A stretch of DNA of 64,000 bases from NCBI RefSeq assembly GCF_039904985.1, contig NZ_CP157005.1:4731501-4795500 (forward strand), in the 5' to 3' direction. The DNA is from Methylomonas sp. AM2-LC. Its GTDB lineage: Bacteria; Pseudomonadota; Gammaproteobacteria; Methylococcales; Methylomonadaceae. The position numbers were made by a program, and so were the translations under genes. This document shows, piece by piece, positions 9,649-18,792 of this stretch; position 1 is the first letter of the stretch, and each line of letters opens with the position of its first letter. Under the pieces are notes generated by a model. It was not told the DNA's origin and did no database searches. It saw nothing but the letters and a program-made list of their open reading frames with translations.

Positions 9649-12444
9649 CTATTGCGGCCCCATGCTCCAGCCTTGTTGCGCCGCTTGCTGTTTAACGGTC
9701 GGCACATCCAAACTATTTAAACGCCCTTGCGTACGGGTCAATGTATCCTGCCGACTGGTCGTCGCAGCAGGATTGTATTTTTGCGGATTCAGCCGGCTGC
9801 CGGAACCAGTGAGTTGATTTAGATTCAGCATGGAAGCCGCATTGGCGGCGGTGGGCAAATGATTGGTTTGTGCCAGAATACCCAGCCATTCACTAAGATT
9901 GACCCTAGTCCAGTCCACTCTGCTCAGGTCTTCGACTTTGATCCCCGAGCAATTGGGATTTTGCGCCGTACCAAAATCCATCCCCAATTGCGGCTTGATC
10001 TGTTCGTTCAGGATTCTGGCCAACGGTGAGTTGTAGCAGCAGTAGCTTTCCTTTCTGACCAGGCACAGGCCTAAAATTGAACTGCTTTGATCGCAATAGC
10101 TGCCGAGGTCGTGACAGACCTTAAGCTGTTTTTTGGCATCCAGTTGATATTCGCTCTGTTCGCAGGAATAGATCATCTGGATGATCATGACGATAATCAT
10201 CACGGCGGTATAGGCACCCATCAGCGTGCTGAGCATTTCGCCGGCAAACGCTGCACCACCACCCATTTCTACGCCGCCCGATTCTGCTGCCGGCGTTAAA
10301 TTGCCTGCCGAATCGAAAGCAGCCTGACCGCCGGCGCTGAAAAGCGCATTGCCAGCAGCTTCACCAAAGGTGCTGCCTATCCATTCCGCCACCGAGCTGG
10401 TCAGTTGTCCCTGTAGCGAGTCCAGCAAACCCTGTTCGGCCACATCGCTGACACTCAGCATGTCCGTACCGACCAGATCATTTACTCCCGATGCAAAATC
10501 CGCCTGCACGCCGTTCCAGACATCGGCTGCCGATGAAAATGGCGTACGCAGCACTTCCCAGACGCCACGTATCGACGAAGTGGCTTTCATATCCATGATA
10601 GCGTTATCCAATTGACTGGTTGCCATGAGCAGTTCGATATACTGGCTCAGTCCCATGCCACCAGTCGGCGAGTTACAGCAATCCACTAAGGAAAGACCGC
10701 CACCCACCATTTTGCACGTCCCGGCAGTCCCTCCAAAAACCTGACAGGTAGTCGGATCAATCTGTTGTAAACTCACGTTGGAGTATCCGCAATTCATATC
10801 CATTGCCATTTGCTGCACCGAATTTAATAAGGCTACCGCCTTGGTAAAATCCGTGCTTTGGGTTTGATTCACCGACATGCAATCCTGACCCATGCAGCGG
10901 ATCGGCCCTGAGCATTGCTGGGTGCTGCTGCTTTGTATGCCGGGAATACCGACTTGTTGTCCACAGTCGTAGGTATCGATACTATCCCAGCAAGTACCTG
11001 AGGCCAGCACATCCAGACATTGGGTTTTGATAAAGGCACAGCCCTGACTTTCCAGGGATGAACATGTTATGGGTGGCGTGCCACTCGAAGGAGGCGTCAC
11101 GCAATGGGTGCCGGTTGTGTCCGTCCAGCATTGGCCGACATTACTCAGATTACAATTTCCAGAAGCCGAGATATTCATACAAGTGCTGGGGATACCGGCA
11201 GAACTTGCCACCGGTGCCGGCGACAAACTGCTCGCACAGACCATGACTTGCGATACCGAATCGACATAACAACCGGAAGCATTGGCAGGATTGCTAGTAC
11301 AGCTCAATTGACTTCCTGACTGGCAAATACCATCGGTGATGGCATTGGCCAGATTCTGACAATTCGGGCCGCTCCAGCTCCAGCTATCCTGGGTAATGAG
11401 TTTCGAGACATCATATTGAATCCGGATACGGGAATACCCCTCCCCATTACCGCCGACCAAGGTATTTTGCTGAAAGACTTTGTTACCGGTGCTGTTAAAG
11501 GCCCAAGTCACATCCAGATTCGGATAATCATTCCAGTTATGGCTAAGCTCACAAGGTGCTCCCCAACCAGTGGAGCCGGTATAAATTAGGTTTCCGCCAT
11601 AAAAAACCTGTGCGTGGTCATCAAATTCAACCATGGCCAGCTTGGCGCTGATGATGGCTTCAGGATGTTTGACGTTATAAGTGACTTGCCAAGTAAAAAC
11701 ACCACAACCCGCGGACCAATAATTATCACCAACCACCCCAACATACAAATCCATACAGCCCGGTCCGCAACTCGATAGGCCTCCATTACCCGACACATAG
11801 GTCATTAAGGGTTCAACATTAACTTGGTGGGTGGCGGTACAGCTTTGCGGTATAGTCGGTTCACGCACGCAAAGCTGGTAATTTGGTACCTGCACCGTTT
11901 GCGTAGTTGCGGTTTGCGTGGTGGTAGTTGTGCAGTCCGAGAACGACTGTGCCCAAGGGGTAAAGTTAGCTAATATTTGATCGCTGGTTGTCCAGATTGG
12001 ATCATTCTGCAAATCCGGATGCGACTGATGGGCATTATTGATCAGGGTTTGATAAGCCTGTCCAGTATTGCTGTTTTCGGTCGCTAAAGTGGTTTGTACA
12101 TCCAGACCTGCCGCCAGCGTGCTGGTGTCGTTTCCATACAGGCTGGTGATGTTAGCTGTTGTGCTATTGGTATTACCCGAATCCGGAAACAATGTGCTGA
12201 CATTTATAGTGGTTTGCTGGGAGTTGCCTGGATTCAATGTCATGACACCACTACCGCTATCCAGCGGAAACTGAAAGCCACCGACGATTTGTTGGCCAGC
12301 CTGTTGTCCCTGACTGCCGGCATTTTGCATGGCATCTGCCCAACTGAGACCAAACGGCGTCCAGGCCATAGTAATGCACAGCACACCCGCCAACGTGCGA
12401 CTCAAAATCCAAAAACGATCAAAAAATGCGCCTAATCCCATCAT
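9649..12444 (-). CDS. traN: TraN, outer-membrane mating-pair stabilisation protein
   Basis: The protein has 931 residues, larger than F TraN and like SXT-type TraN. A signal peptide covers the first 36 residues. It is very rich in cysteine. The C-terminal TraN signature is plain: CHDLGSYCDQ, CLVRKESYCCYNSPLARI, then LSRVDWTRVNLSEW. A hydrophobic stretch MIIVMIIQMIYS lies near residue 720. In F-type systems TraN is exported to the outer membrane and stabilises donor-recipient contact. Its ATG overlaps the traU stop by 4 bp, and it is the last gene of the long minus-strand tra operon. Confidence 0.92.
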   Translation of the reverse strand: MMGLGAFFDRFWILSRTLAGVLCITMAWTPFGLSWADAMQNAGSQGQQAGQQIVGGFQFPLDSGSGVMTLNPGNSQQTTINVSTLFPDSGNTNSTTANITSLYGNDTSTLAAGLDVQTTLATENSNTGQAYQTLINNAHQSHPDLQNDPIWTTSDQILANFTPWAQSFSDCTTTTTQTATTQTVQVPNYQLCVREPTIPQSCTATHQVNVEPLMTYVSGNGGLSSCGPGCMDLYVGVVGDNYWSAGCGVFTWQVTYNVKHPEAIISAKLAMVEFDDHAQVFYGGNLIYTGSTGWGAPCELSHNWNDYPNLDVTWAFNSTGNKVFQQNTLVGGNGEGYSRIRIQYDVSKLITQDSWSWSGPNCQNLANAITDGICQSGSQLSCTSNPANASGCYVDSVSQVMVCASSLSPAPVASSAGIPSTCMNISASGNCNLSNVGQCWTDTTGTHCVTPPSSGTPPITCSSLESQGCAFIKTQCLDVLASGTCWDSIDTYDCGQQVGIPGIQSSSTQQCSGPIRCMGQDCMSVNQTQSTDFTKAVALLNSVQQMAMDMNCGYSNVSLQQIDPTTCQVFGGTAGTCKMVGGGLSLVDCCNSPTGGMGLSQYIELLMATSQLDNAIMDMKATSSIRGVWEVLRTPFSSAADVWNGVQADFASGVNDLVGTDMLSVSDVAEQGLLDSLQGQLTSSVAEWIGSTFGEAAGNALFSAGGQAAFDSAGNLTPAAESGGVEMGGGAAFAGEMLSTLMGAYTAVMIIVMIIQMIYSCEQSEYQLDAKKQLKVCHDLGSYCDQSSSILGLCLVRKESYCCYNSPLARILNEQIKPQLGMDFGTAQNPNCSGIKVEDLSRVDWTRVNLSEWLGILAQTNHLPTAANAASMLNLNQLTGSGSRLNPQKYNPAATTSRQDTLTRTQGRLNSLDVPTVKQQAAQQGWSMGPQ

Positions 12445-13472
12445 TGGCCTATACAGCAGTCACGCCAAGCCCATTGGATATATACATGATCTTCGCCATG
12501 CCCAGGATAAGTCCGTCCCGCTCCCCAGGTAAACGTCGTCTCGCCAATGGCATGATTGGAACTGGTTTCCGCGACTGGATAAAACATGCTGAGCCGGTAT
12601 TGCGATTTCGGTATGAAGGGATAAATCACTCCACCGCACAAGGCATCATTGCCGGCCGTTTTCCATGCCAGACCACGTCGATGCAAAGCCGCCGTTGCCC
12701 GCGTCGCCAGCAAACTGGTGATACGCGTATCGGTTCCGTAACTGGTCGGCGAAATCCCGGATAAGGGATACATATGCCCCCAGGCGCCGGCACACCAGAA
12801 TAAGGCGTCAATTGGATTACCAGTGGCCGCAGCCGCCGCATCCCCTACACAGGCCGCAATGGCAACGGGATTAGCGAACAAAGCAGTTTCCGGACTGGTG
12901 AAAAACGCAAGCAAATCACTATTCCATGTCGGATCGAGCTCCGACACGTACATCAGATCAAAGTCCCGGTAGCCATCGGCATTGCAGTGGCTATCCCAGA
13001 ACAAATCCAGCATGATAGTCAGCGGAAAAGCAAAATAGTGGTAATTGAAAAACGACATCTCGCTGGCGTCGAAATCCGCTTTGCCGGTGGTGGCGACCAG
13101 CCGAACCTGAGACATGCTGATGGTTGCACCACCCAAGCTTGGCGAACACCAAGGGTTACGGACCAGTTCGATCAGCCGGGCAGGATTCCACATGCCTATG
13201 GTCATACCTACTTGTGGTATACCCAGAGGTCCGTTACAAAAGCAGAAGATTTCATCGCTGGCAATCGTCGGCACATTGCCGCCGCCAATGGCAGCACCCG
13301 CCGCACGAATCGGAAAAAGACAATCCCAGCAGATATCGGTAATCAGTTTGCCGGACCAAAGCTGGGCATCGGCGCATAAGGGATCAGTGACGCTGGTTGT
13401 GGTGTCGGCATGGCTGTTAAATGCGAATAACAAAGGCAAAGCACAGCACCATTTAGTAAGTATCCTTGTCAT
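12441..13472 (-). CDS. traU: TraU, periplasmic pilus-assembly/DNA-transfer protein
   Basis: The protein has 343 residues with a signal peptide ending near HADTTT. TraU hallmarks are the Cys-rich start ITDICWDCLFPIR, then IFCFCNG and MTIGMWNPARLIELVRNPWC. Further cysteines later in the chain would be disulfide-bonded, which fits the DsbC gene in the same operon. TraU works with TraW and TrbC in F-pilus assembly and DNA transfer. It overlaps its neighbours on both sides by 4 bp, so translation is coupled. Confidence 0.94.
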   Translation of the reverse strand: MTRILTKWCCALPLLFAFNSHADTTTSVTDPLCADAQLWSGKLITDICWDCLFPIRAAGAAIGGGNVPTIASDEIFCFCNGPLGIPQVGMTIGMWNPARLIELVRNPWCSPSLGGATISMSQVRLVATTGKADFDASEMSFFNYHYFAFPLTIMLDLFWDSHCNADGYRDFDLMYVSELDPTWNSDLLAFFTSPETALFANPVAIAACVGDAAAAATGNPIDALFWCAGAWGHMYPLSGISPTSYGTDTRITSLLATRATAALHRRGLAWKTAGNDALCGGVIYPFIPKSQYRLSMFYPVAETSSNHAIGETTFTWGAGRTYPGHGEDHVYIQWAWRDCCIGQ

Positions 13473-14695
13473 GACGCCGCTCCAACTGAACAGCTGACTT
13501 TTCGTTCTCGGACCACTACTCGGTTGCCGGATTGCTCAATCAAGGCTGGAACGTTTTGCAGCTGAAACCGTTGCCGTACATCGGGTGTCAGTAAATACAC
13601 CGGCGAATTCAAAGATGTTTCAAGGGTTTTCAACGCCTCCCAGCCATCCTGACGGGGCAATTGCGTTGCCAAATACATTCTCCTTGCCTTACCATCCTGA
13701 CAGGACAAACTCTTAACTCTCTCGATTTGGGCTGGAACGGTACCGTCGAATACCAGCAGGCATAGTCCAAACGCCATCTTGTCCAAAGGATTAACGGTTT
13801 GTCCTGCCCGGACAATTAGATTGCCATTCGGCGCTGATAAGTCTCGGGGTGCTGCAACAGTCAGATCGACTATATGCTCATGATCTTCAGTCGCTTTAGG
13901 CAAAACTTCAAATTCTCGTTTTTGCCAAAATCGAGCAAGGGCTTGCTGCTTTTTCAGCTTCCAGTCTATGCTGGCTAGTCGGGTTTTCATCTCCTGAAGC
14001 ATATCGACTTCGGCAATGTCATAAATCTCGCCAAAGCGTCCAAGATCACCTTGCTTATTCTGATCCAGTTGCGCCTTTACCCAATCCAGACTGGTAACAC
14101 CTTTAACCTGTAAACGGACTTTACCTGAGCTTTCAATTACTATTTCCGGTACAGAGGTAACCCCGTATTTTTGGAATCGGGTCGGATCGAAAACGATATT
14201 TGGCACAGGGTCTATGCCCTTCAGAAGCGGTTTCAGTTCGGCAAACAATTGCGGCAGTTTTTGTTGAGGCTTGGGGCCACGCAATACCAGCAATACATCA
14301 TCGCGACCGGAGACTTCCTGGAATATGCCCTTCAAAGCCACTTCGCCCTGCGAGAAGGATATAAACATCACCGTCAACGGCTTACTGGTATTGGCAGCTT
14401 TCTGAATCGCCGATTGTTTGTCGAACGGCAATACCGAGCCTGAGCCTTTCATCAATTCCATGGCTTCCCGCTTTGCATCGGCAGTATTTGGATTATTGTC
14501 GAGCCAAGCTGGTCGGGATTGTCCTTCCAGGTTTTTTAAAATCTGATGGGAATGCGTCAACCAATCTTCTTCAGCATAAACAGTGCACTGAAATCCCATC
14601 AAGACTACTAGCAAACCGATGCTTCTGTAATAGAACAAACGCTTAGCTATTAGCTGCTTAGCGTAATTCAAGCAACATGACTCAATAAAGCGCAT
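13469..14695 (-). CDS. traW: TrbC-TraW fusion, pilus-assembly protein
   Basis: The protein has 408 residues from ATG 14695; a TTG 12 nt upstream is the alternative. A signal anchor YYRSIGLLVVLMGFQ is at the N terminus. Residues about 90-200 are a TrbC-type thioredoxin-like domain (LTVMFISFSQGE, then FDPTRFQKYGVTSVPEIVI, lacking the CxxC). Residues 205-400 are TraW-like: FGEIYDIAEVDMLQEM, then INPLD-type NPLDKM and FDGTVPAQIERV. F plasmid encodes TrbC and TraW separately; this fused form fits the SXT-type arrangement. It is a periplasmic factor for pilus assembly. The start overlaps the peptidase stop by 14 bp. Confidence 0.85.
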   Translation of the reverse strand: MRFIESCCLNYAKQLIAKRLFYYRSIGLLVVLMGFQCTVYAEEDWLTHSHQILKNLEGQSRPAWLDNNPNTADAKREAMELMKGSGSVLPFDKQSAIQKAANTSKPLTVMFISFSQGEVALKGIFQEVSGRDDVLLVLRGPKPQQKLPQLFAELKPLLKGIDPVPNIVFDPTRFQKYGVTSVPEIVIESSGKVRLQVKGVTSLDWVKAQLDQNKQGDLGRFGEIYDIAEVDMLQEMKTRLASIDWKLKKQQALARFWQKREFEVLPKATEDHEHIVDLTVAAPRDLSAPNGNLIVRAGQTVNPLDKMAFGLCLLVFDGTVPAQIERVKSLSCQDGKARRMYLATQLPRQDGWEALKTLETSLNSPVYLLTPDVRQRFQLQNVPALIEQSGNRVVVRERKVSCSVGAAS

Positions 14696-15233
14696 AAGCC
14701 CGTCCAATCACCTGATAGTCGTAAACATACCCCCAGTAGCGCGAGTCAAAACTCTTCGGTGTTTTGCCGGTCACCCAATAGGCGGCTGACGGGATAGTTT
14801 CATCGCGGTTAAACTTATCTGGCGATTTCTTGAGCTTCTCCGCTAACGGTAAACCCTCAATCACCAGCGACCCGTTGATGGTGGTTTGCAGATTATCGAC
14901 CTTGATGCGGTCACCAGTGACGCCGGCAGCGATTTTGACGATGATCTGACCATCCTTAAAATACGGCGCCATGCGTTCCGCGCGAAAGGCGATCAAATCG
15001 CCACGCCAGATGTCCTTATTGAAGGTGTCTATAATATAGATGCGTTTGTCCGGTAAACAGCGATCCAGTTGATCATCGCCGCCAATCAAAAAACGCTGGC
15101 CGAGGTAATACTCAACAGACAGAACCAGGATTAAAATCGGCAAGGCTCTGATCAAAAACAGGCCTAATGAGGCCTTGGGTTTATTGGCTGAAGTCGTAGC
15201 GGACAAGGATGAGTGGGTTGATATTTTTGCCAT
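14682..15233 (-). CDS. trhF: S26-family conjugative signal peptidase (TrhF/TraF type)
   Basis: Start ATG 15233 is chosen because the upstream gene ends at 15238 and AAGGAAAG stands before this ATG; the longer frame would overlap trbI. The product has 183 residues: one membrane anchor (FLIRALPILILVLSVEYYL), then a periplasmic peptidase domain. The lysine box is VKIAAGVTGDRI, and the S26 signature SFDSRYWGYV is near the C terminus. Where the nucleophile motif Ser-x-Pro is expected the sequence reads RCLPDKRIY, so Cys appears in place of Ser. It probably processes pilin or another exported Tra protein. Confidence 0.8.
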   Translation of the reverse strand: MAKISTHSSLSATTSANKPKASLGLFLIRALPILILVLSVEYYLGQRFLIGGDDQLDRCLPDKRIYIIDTFNKDIWRGDLIAFRAERMAPYFKDGQIIVKIAAGVTGDRIKVDNLQTTINGSLVIEGLPLAEKLKKSPDKFNRDETIPSAAYWVTGKTPKSFDSRYWGYVYDYQVIGRAYALY

Positions 15234-15237
15234 AGTC

Positions 15238-15555
15238 TTACTTTCCTTCTGGCCTGACATACACATCATCAGGTGCAGCGATGACGGCTGTTGCATCGAT
15301 CACCAAGTAACCGGCCGCACTAAGTTTGGCGGATAATTTCTTCCAGTCAGCTACGGCATTCGCCATTTGATCAGCAGTCGCATTCGGCGGTAAAGCCTGT
15401 ATCAACTTGGCGCGGTCTAAAACAAACATAGGCGTAGTCATACTCAACCGTTGCAAGGGTACTTTCAGCATCTGGTAGGAAACCAATGCGCCTCCGACCA
15501 GTCCCATGCTAGTGCCAATCAGGACAATAGCGACCCACTGAGCCTTACTAAACAT
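15238..15555 (-). CDS. trbI: TrbI-like F-type conjugation membrane protein
   Basis: The protein has 105 residues. One transmembrane segment covers WVAIVLIGTSMGLVGGALV. The rest fits F-type TrbI: TTPMFVLDRAKLIQAL, a helix, then a C-terminal LVIDATAVIAAPDDVYVRP, matching the family's ending of an Ala-Val-Ile strand followed by a D-[IV] motif. F TrbI is an inner-membrane protein that affects pilus extension and retraction. It sits between traC and the peptidase, as in related elements. Confidence 0.7.
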   Translation of the reverse strand: MFSKAQWVAIVLIGTSMGLVGGALVSYQMLKVPLQRLSMTTPMFVLDRAKLIQALPPNATADQMANAVADWKKLSAKLSAAGYLVIDATAVIAAPDDVYVRPEGK

Positions 15556-15584
15556 GAGCTACCTCCAGAGTTTTTTGAGACTGA

Positions 15585-17996
15585 TTACGCATACAACACC
15601 TCACGCTCTTTAGGTTTGCGGCTGTCCAGCACTTGCTGAACTGAATCGCCCAAACTCAAACCCTGGCGTCTAAGCAGCTTGATGGCTTGCACATCTTCGG
15701 GCTTGGTGGAAAATAGAATGCGTTTGAAAGGATCGACAATCAGCCGGCCAATGCCGGAACCCATTTCGGTAATAAAAAAGATTTCCGAATAAGCGCCTGG
15801 CAGTGTGTGAACGGTTTTGAGCAATTCATAGCCGCCGTCCGATAAGGGCAGCCGCCTATCCTGCTTCATGCCTTCAATCACTTCCGCCTTCTGACCCAGG
15901 AGATACATATTGGCCGAGTTCTCGACAATGGCTCTGCCAGCCGCATTGCGGTATAAGTCGTTCACTGACTGGGTAATCGTTACGGCCGCACCGCCGTATT
16001 TCCGAAAGCGCCGATAACCGTGTTCCATGAATTTGGCGACATCGCCTTCGGTCAGTAAATCCCAGGCTTCGTCGATAATGACGATTTTTGGGCGATTGCG
16101 CTCGCCGAGATACATTTCCTGCTGAATCTGGTAGATCAACTGCAGTAACACCACCTGTTGCAGATGTTTCCTCCCTTTGAGTTCTTCCAGTTCCAGTACT
16201 GTAAAATCGCTAGAGAACTTGGCGTTGTTGTGGCCATTGAAGTAACGGCCGTATTCGCCTTTGGTGGTAAAGGGAAATAACTGCTCGCCGACATCCTTTA
16301 GACGTTGGTCGTCTTCGGCGCACAAAGTGGCAGCAATGTCGTCGACTGACATGGCCTGGGCTTTCTCAGTCCACAAGTGTTTTAATATCCGTTTCAGACC
16401 AGCGGTTTGAAAATCAGTGAGTTTCTCGGTCGGTGCCGCCATTTGGCTGACCAGTCCGGCCAGCATGTCGGCTTCCTCTTCGAAACATTGAACGATCTCG
16501 AACGGATTCATGCAAATCCCGGAGCTGTTGGTGAATTTCACAAAATCGCCTTCCAGCACCTCGCAGAGATTTTCATAAGACCGACCAACATCAATCGCCC
16601 AGATTTGTGCGCCTTCGGTCAAATAGCTGACAATGATCTCGTTAGTCAGAAAGGATTTGCCCTTGCCGGATTCGGCGGCAATACACAGGTTGTAGTTACC
16701 AGTGGTATCGAATAAAGACACAGCCATGTGCTCGCCGTTGCGCGAAACGAAATTCAGAGTCGGTGTACCGGTGCCGGCCCAGTCGCCAAACAGCGGTAAA
16801 AGTGGAATGGCATGCCGGGTTGCCAAAGTGCGATAGCGTTTCAGCTCCGGTATTGCAGCTCTTTCCGGTCCAAGCGGCAAACAATTCAAAAAAAACGGCA
16901 AGCAAAAATACTTGTCTTCCAGTAGTTGAAAACCCAGTTCACGGAAATACACACGGGCATTGGAGATGGCAGAGGCTTCTTCCAGTTCATCACAGAACAA
17001 CACCACACCAAAATAGCTACGAATGGGTCGGTCGCCATCGCCAAAGGCGTCAAACAGCAGATCGAAATTGAGCTTGCGCTGGATAAGCGCCGGCAAAAAG
17101 CGGGCAATCGGCGTATTGACCTGATTGGTAATAAATTGTCTCAGTCCTTCCAGCCTGGAACGCGTCGCTTCGCTGCCTGGATAATGCAAGGTCAGGCTAA
17201 TCAAGGCATTCTGGCGGATGCCACGGGTGCCGGATAGAATGTCACCCAGATAGCTTTTGGCGCTACCGAAATAAAAATGATCCGGGGTGCGTTTGGCGGA
17301 TAATGTTTTAACGCGTTTGGTTTCCAACCACAGGCCTTTTTCATCGGTCTGGATCGAATTGTCATAATCCAGTAATTGGTCGCGGATCAATTGCGTCGGA
17401 TCGCATTCCGGAACCACCCGGTCTTTCCAGCCGGCATCAGGACTCCAGTTCAATAAGGTATTCATCACCCGGACATAGACATCGGCGCTAAGAATGTCCG
17501 GATATAAACCGATGGTTGCCAACGATTGCTGGGTGGCCATTTGTAATTCGCAGGCCGTGCGGATTTCCGATTCACTTGGTCGTGGATTGGCTAAAGGTAG
17601 TTTTACGCTGACGATGACATGACTGCGACGCAGACGTGCGCCGGAAATGGCTTCAGGAGGCTTTGCAGTGCCTTGCCGCAAAAAGTCGATGCTGGACCAG
17701 GTCATGGCTTTATAGGTTGGCTTTTGCTGTTTCAGACGGCGGGTTTGCATCACTGCTAGGGACTCTTCGATATCCGGCGAAGTCCATAGGCTGATCTGCA
17801 ATAGGGTTTCGGTCGGCCAGTCCTGATTCAGCAAAACATTGACGCGAGCTGATACGCTATGATCAGCGCCAGTCAAGGGCCGGCAGATAAAACCAAAGCC
17901 GAGGCTGGAATCCGCCAGTAGAAACAGATGATGATCTGGTTCATAGGCCAAGGCGGAAAACAGGGTGTCGGCGGTATGAATACGCGCTTTCTTCAT
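15585..17996 (-). CDS. traC: TraC, VirB4-type ATPase of the pilus assembly machine
   Basis: The protein has 803 residues, a usual length for TraC. Walker A AAESGKGKSFL is near residue 438 and Walker B IVIIDEAWDLL near 637, followed by the VirB4 signature region GYRRFRKYGGAAVTITQS. The N-terminal half is the TraC F-pilus domain. It is a cytoplasmic, membrane-peripheral hexameric ATPase that drives pilus assembly. The ATG overlaps the stop of the upstream small PLMP gene by 4 bp. Confidence 0.96.
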   Translation of the reverse strand: MKKARIHTADTLFSALAYEPDHHLFLLADSSLGFGFICRPLTGADHSVSARVNVLLNQDWPTETLLQISLWTSPDIEESLAVMQTRRLKQQKPTYKAMTWSSIDFLRQGTAKPPEAISGARLRRSHVIVSVKLPLANPRPSESEIRTACELQMATQQSLATIGLYPDILSADVYVRVMNTLLNWSPDAGWKDRVVPECDPTQLIRDQLLDYDNSIQTDEKGLWLETKRVKTLSAKRTPDHFYFGSAKSYLGDILSGTRGIRQNALISLTLHYPGSEATRSRLEGLRQFITNQVNTPIARFLPALIQRKLNFDLLFDAFGDGDRPIRSYFGVVLFCDELEEASAISNARVYFRELGFQLLEDKYFCLPFFLNCLPLGPERAAIPELKRYRTLATRHAIPLLPLFGDWAGTGTPTLNFVSRNGEHMAVSLFDTTGNYNLCIAAESGKGKSFLTNEIIVSYLTEGAQIWAIDVGRSYENLCEVLEGDFVKFTNSSGICMNPFEIVQCFEEEADMLAGLVSQMAAPTEKLTDFQTAGLKRILKHLWTEKAQAMSVDDIAATLCAEDDQRLKDVGEQLFPFTTKGEYGRYFNGHNNAKFSSDFTVLELEELKGRKHLQQVVLLQLIYQIQQEMYLGERNRPKIVIIDEAWDLLTEGDVAKFMEHGYRRFRKYGGAAVTITQSVNDLYRNAAGRAIVENSANMYLLGQKAEVIEGMKQDRRLPLSDGGYELLKTVHTLPGAYSEIFFITEMGSGIGRLIVDPFKRILFSTKPEDVQAIKLLRRQGLSLGDSVQQVLDSRKPKEREVLYA

Positions 17997-18280
17997 TGGC
18001 TATCCTCCTGAGACAAAGCGCTTTGTGGAAATGGCTGATGTTGGACTATCAGCCGTATGGCGTAAGGACGACGACAGATGCGTACAGCACGCTTTTTTTG
18101 AATCAATTGGCGGGCGCGAGCTGGATGGCATGGATGCAGCGGTCGGCCATCGCCGGCTTCAACCAACACGCTCAGTAAATGCGGGGTCTTGGGGGTAAAT
18201 CGAGCAGACACTCGATTGGAAGTGCGGCGGTTGCCCGCCGCCATCTCGGTTCTGGAGCTCAAACCGGTCATAAAGTGCAT
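17993..18280 (-). CDS. Small solo PLMP/RRXRR-domain protein (IscB N-terminal domain) in the tra operon
   Basis: The product has 95 residues. Residues about 35-85 match the PLMP (Pfam RRXRR) domain that begins IscB, IsrB and IshB proteins: SVLVEAGDGRPLHPC, then HPARARQLIQKKRAVRICRR, then PYAIRLIVQ. No RuvC or HNH domain follows. The N-terminal 30 residues are basic (RTEMAAGNRRTSNRVSARF). The gene is real by context: its stop overlaps the traC ATG by 4 bp, and its start is 5 nt after the pilin stop. A second in-frame ATG is at 18271. The known domain helps IscB bind its guide RNA and DNA; a nucleic-acid-binding or regulatory role here is inference. Confidence 0.75.
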   Translation of the reverse strand: MHFMTGLSSRTEMAAGNRRTSNRVSARFTPKTPHLLSVLVEAGDGRPLHPCHPARARQLIQKKRAVRICRRPYAIRLIVQHQPFPQSALSQEDSQ

Positions 18281-18285
18281 GCGGC

Positions 18286-18585
18286 CTAGATTGTCGCAGT
18301 GACGATGTTGGTAATAATCGTCGGTGCTGCATATAAGCCCACACCACTGGATATTCCCAACACAAAGCCCATCATATTGCCCCGCACGACGCCGGCCACC
18401 AGACCGACGATGACGAAGACAATGGCGATAATCCGGCCCAGCAAGCCTTCGACCCAGCCCGTAAGCAAGGTCCAGACGTTGCTAAACTCGGTTCCGGCGG
18501 TACCGGCCATGCTATCGGGCGCCATCGTCACCAATAGCACGGAAACCAGGGCAATCAACACCCCGATTCGACGGTTAAATTTCAT
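18286..18585 (-). CDS. traA: TraA-type propilin
   Basis: The product has 99 residues from ATG 18585, preceded by GAGG at 9 nt; another ATG 15 nt upstream overlaps that ribosome site. It has a long leader MKFNRRIGVLIALVSVLLV ending near MAGTAGT. The mature part has two hydrophobic helices, IIAIVFVIVGLVAGVVRG and FVLGISSGVGLYAAPTIITN. This is the normal pattern of an F/SXT-type pilin that is cleaved and stored in the inner membrane. It lies downstream of traV, and the peptidase in this operon is a candidate processing enzyme. Confidence 0.85.
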   Translation of the reverse strand: MKFNRRIGVLIALVSVLLVTMAPDSMAGTAGTEFSNVWTLLTGWVEGLLGRIIAIVFVIVGLVAGVVRGNMMGFVLGISSGVGLYAAPTIITNIVTATI

Positions 18586-18600
18586 AGTAAACGACCTCAT

Positions 18601-18792
18601 GAGTTAATGAAAAATAATGAAAAAACGGTTCCCCGTCCTAGTCCGGATTAAAAATCCGCTTGTTTTAAGCAGTTGCCCGCTCAATCTCGCCGATCCTGAA
18701 GGTACCGGCGGTCATACTTTAAAATCGGCTCGACCGATATGCTCTAGGGTTTAGAGTTCAGTGTTTATAAAATTGTTTGTTGGCTGTGGTGG
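18601..18792 (-). promoter_or_regulatory. Gap between traV and the pilin gene with hairpins; possible attenuation or pilin promoter
   Basis: This is the only sizeable gap inside the tra operon. Read on the minus strand it has a perfect stem CGGATT-TTT-AATCCG (18644-18658), then ACGG-GGAA-CCGT followed by six T (18636-18619). The second looks like a short, weak terminator, and the pilin ribosome site follows. It may adjust the level of pilin relative to the upstream genes. No convincing -35/-10 pair was found. Confidence 0.4.

Noticed and set aside
18601..18792. A guide RNA for the PLMP-domain gene
   Set aside because: The gap lies before the pilin gene, not directly upstream of the PLMP gene, and the protein lacks the nuclease domains.
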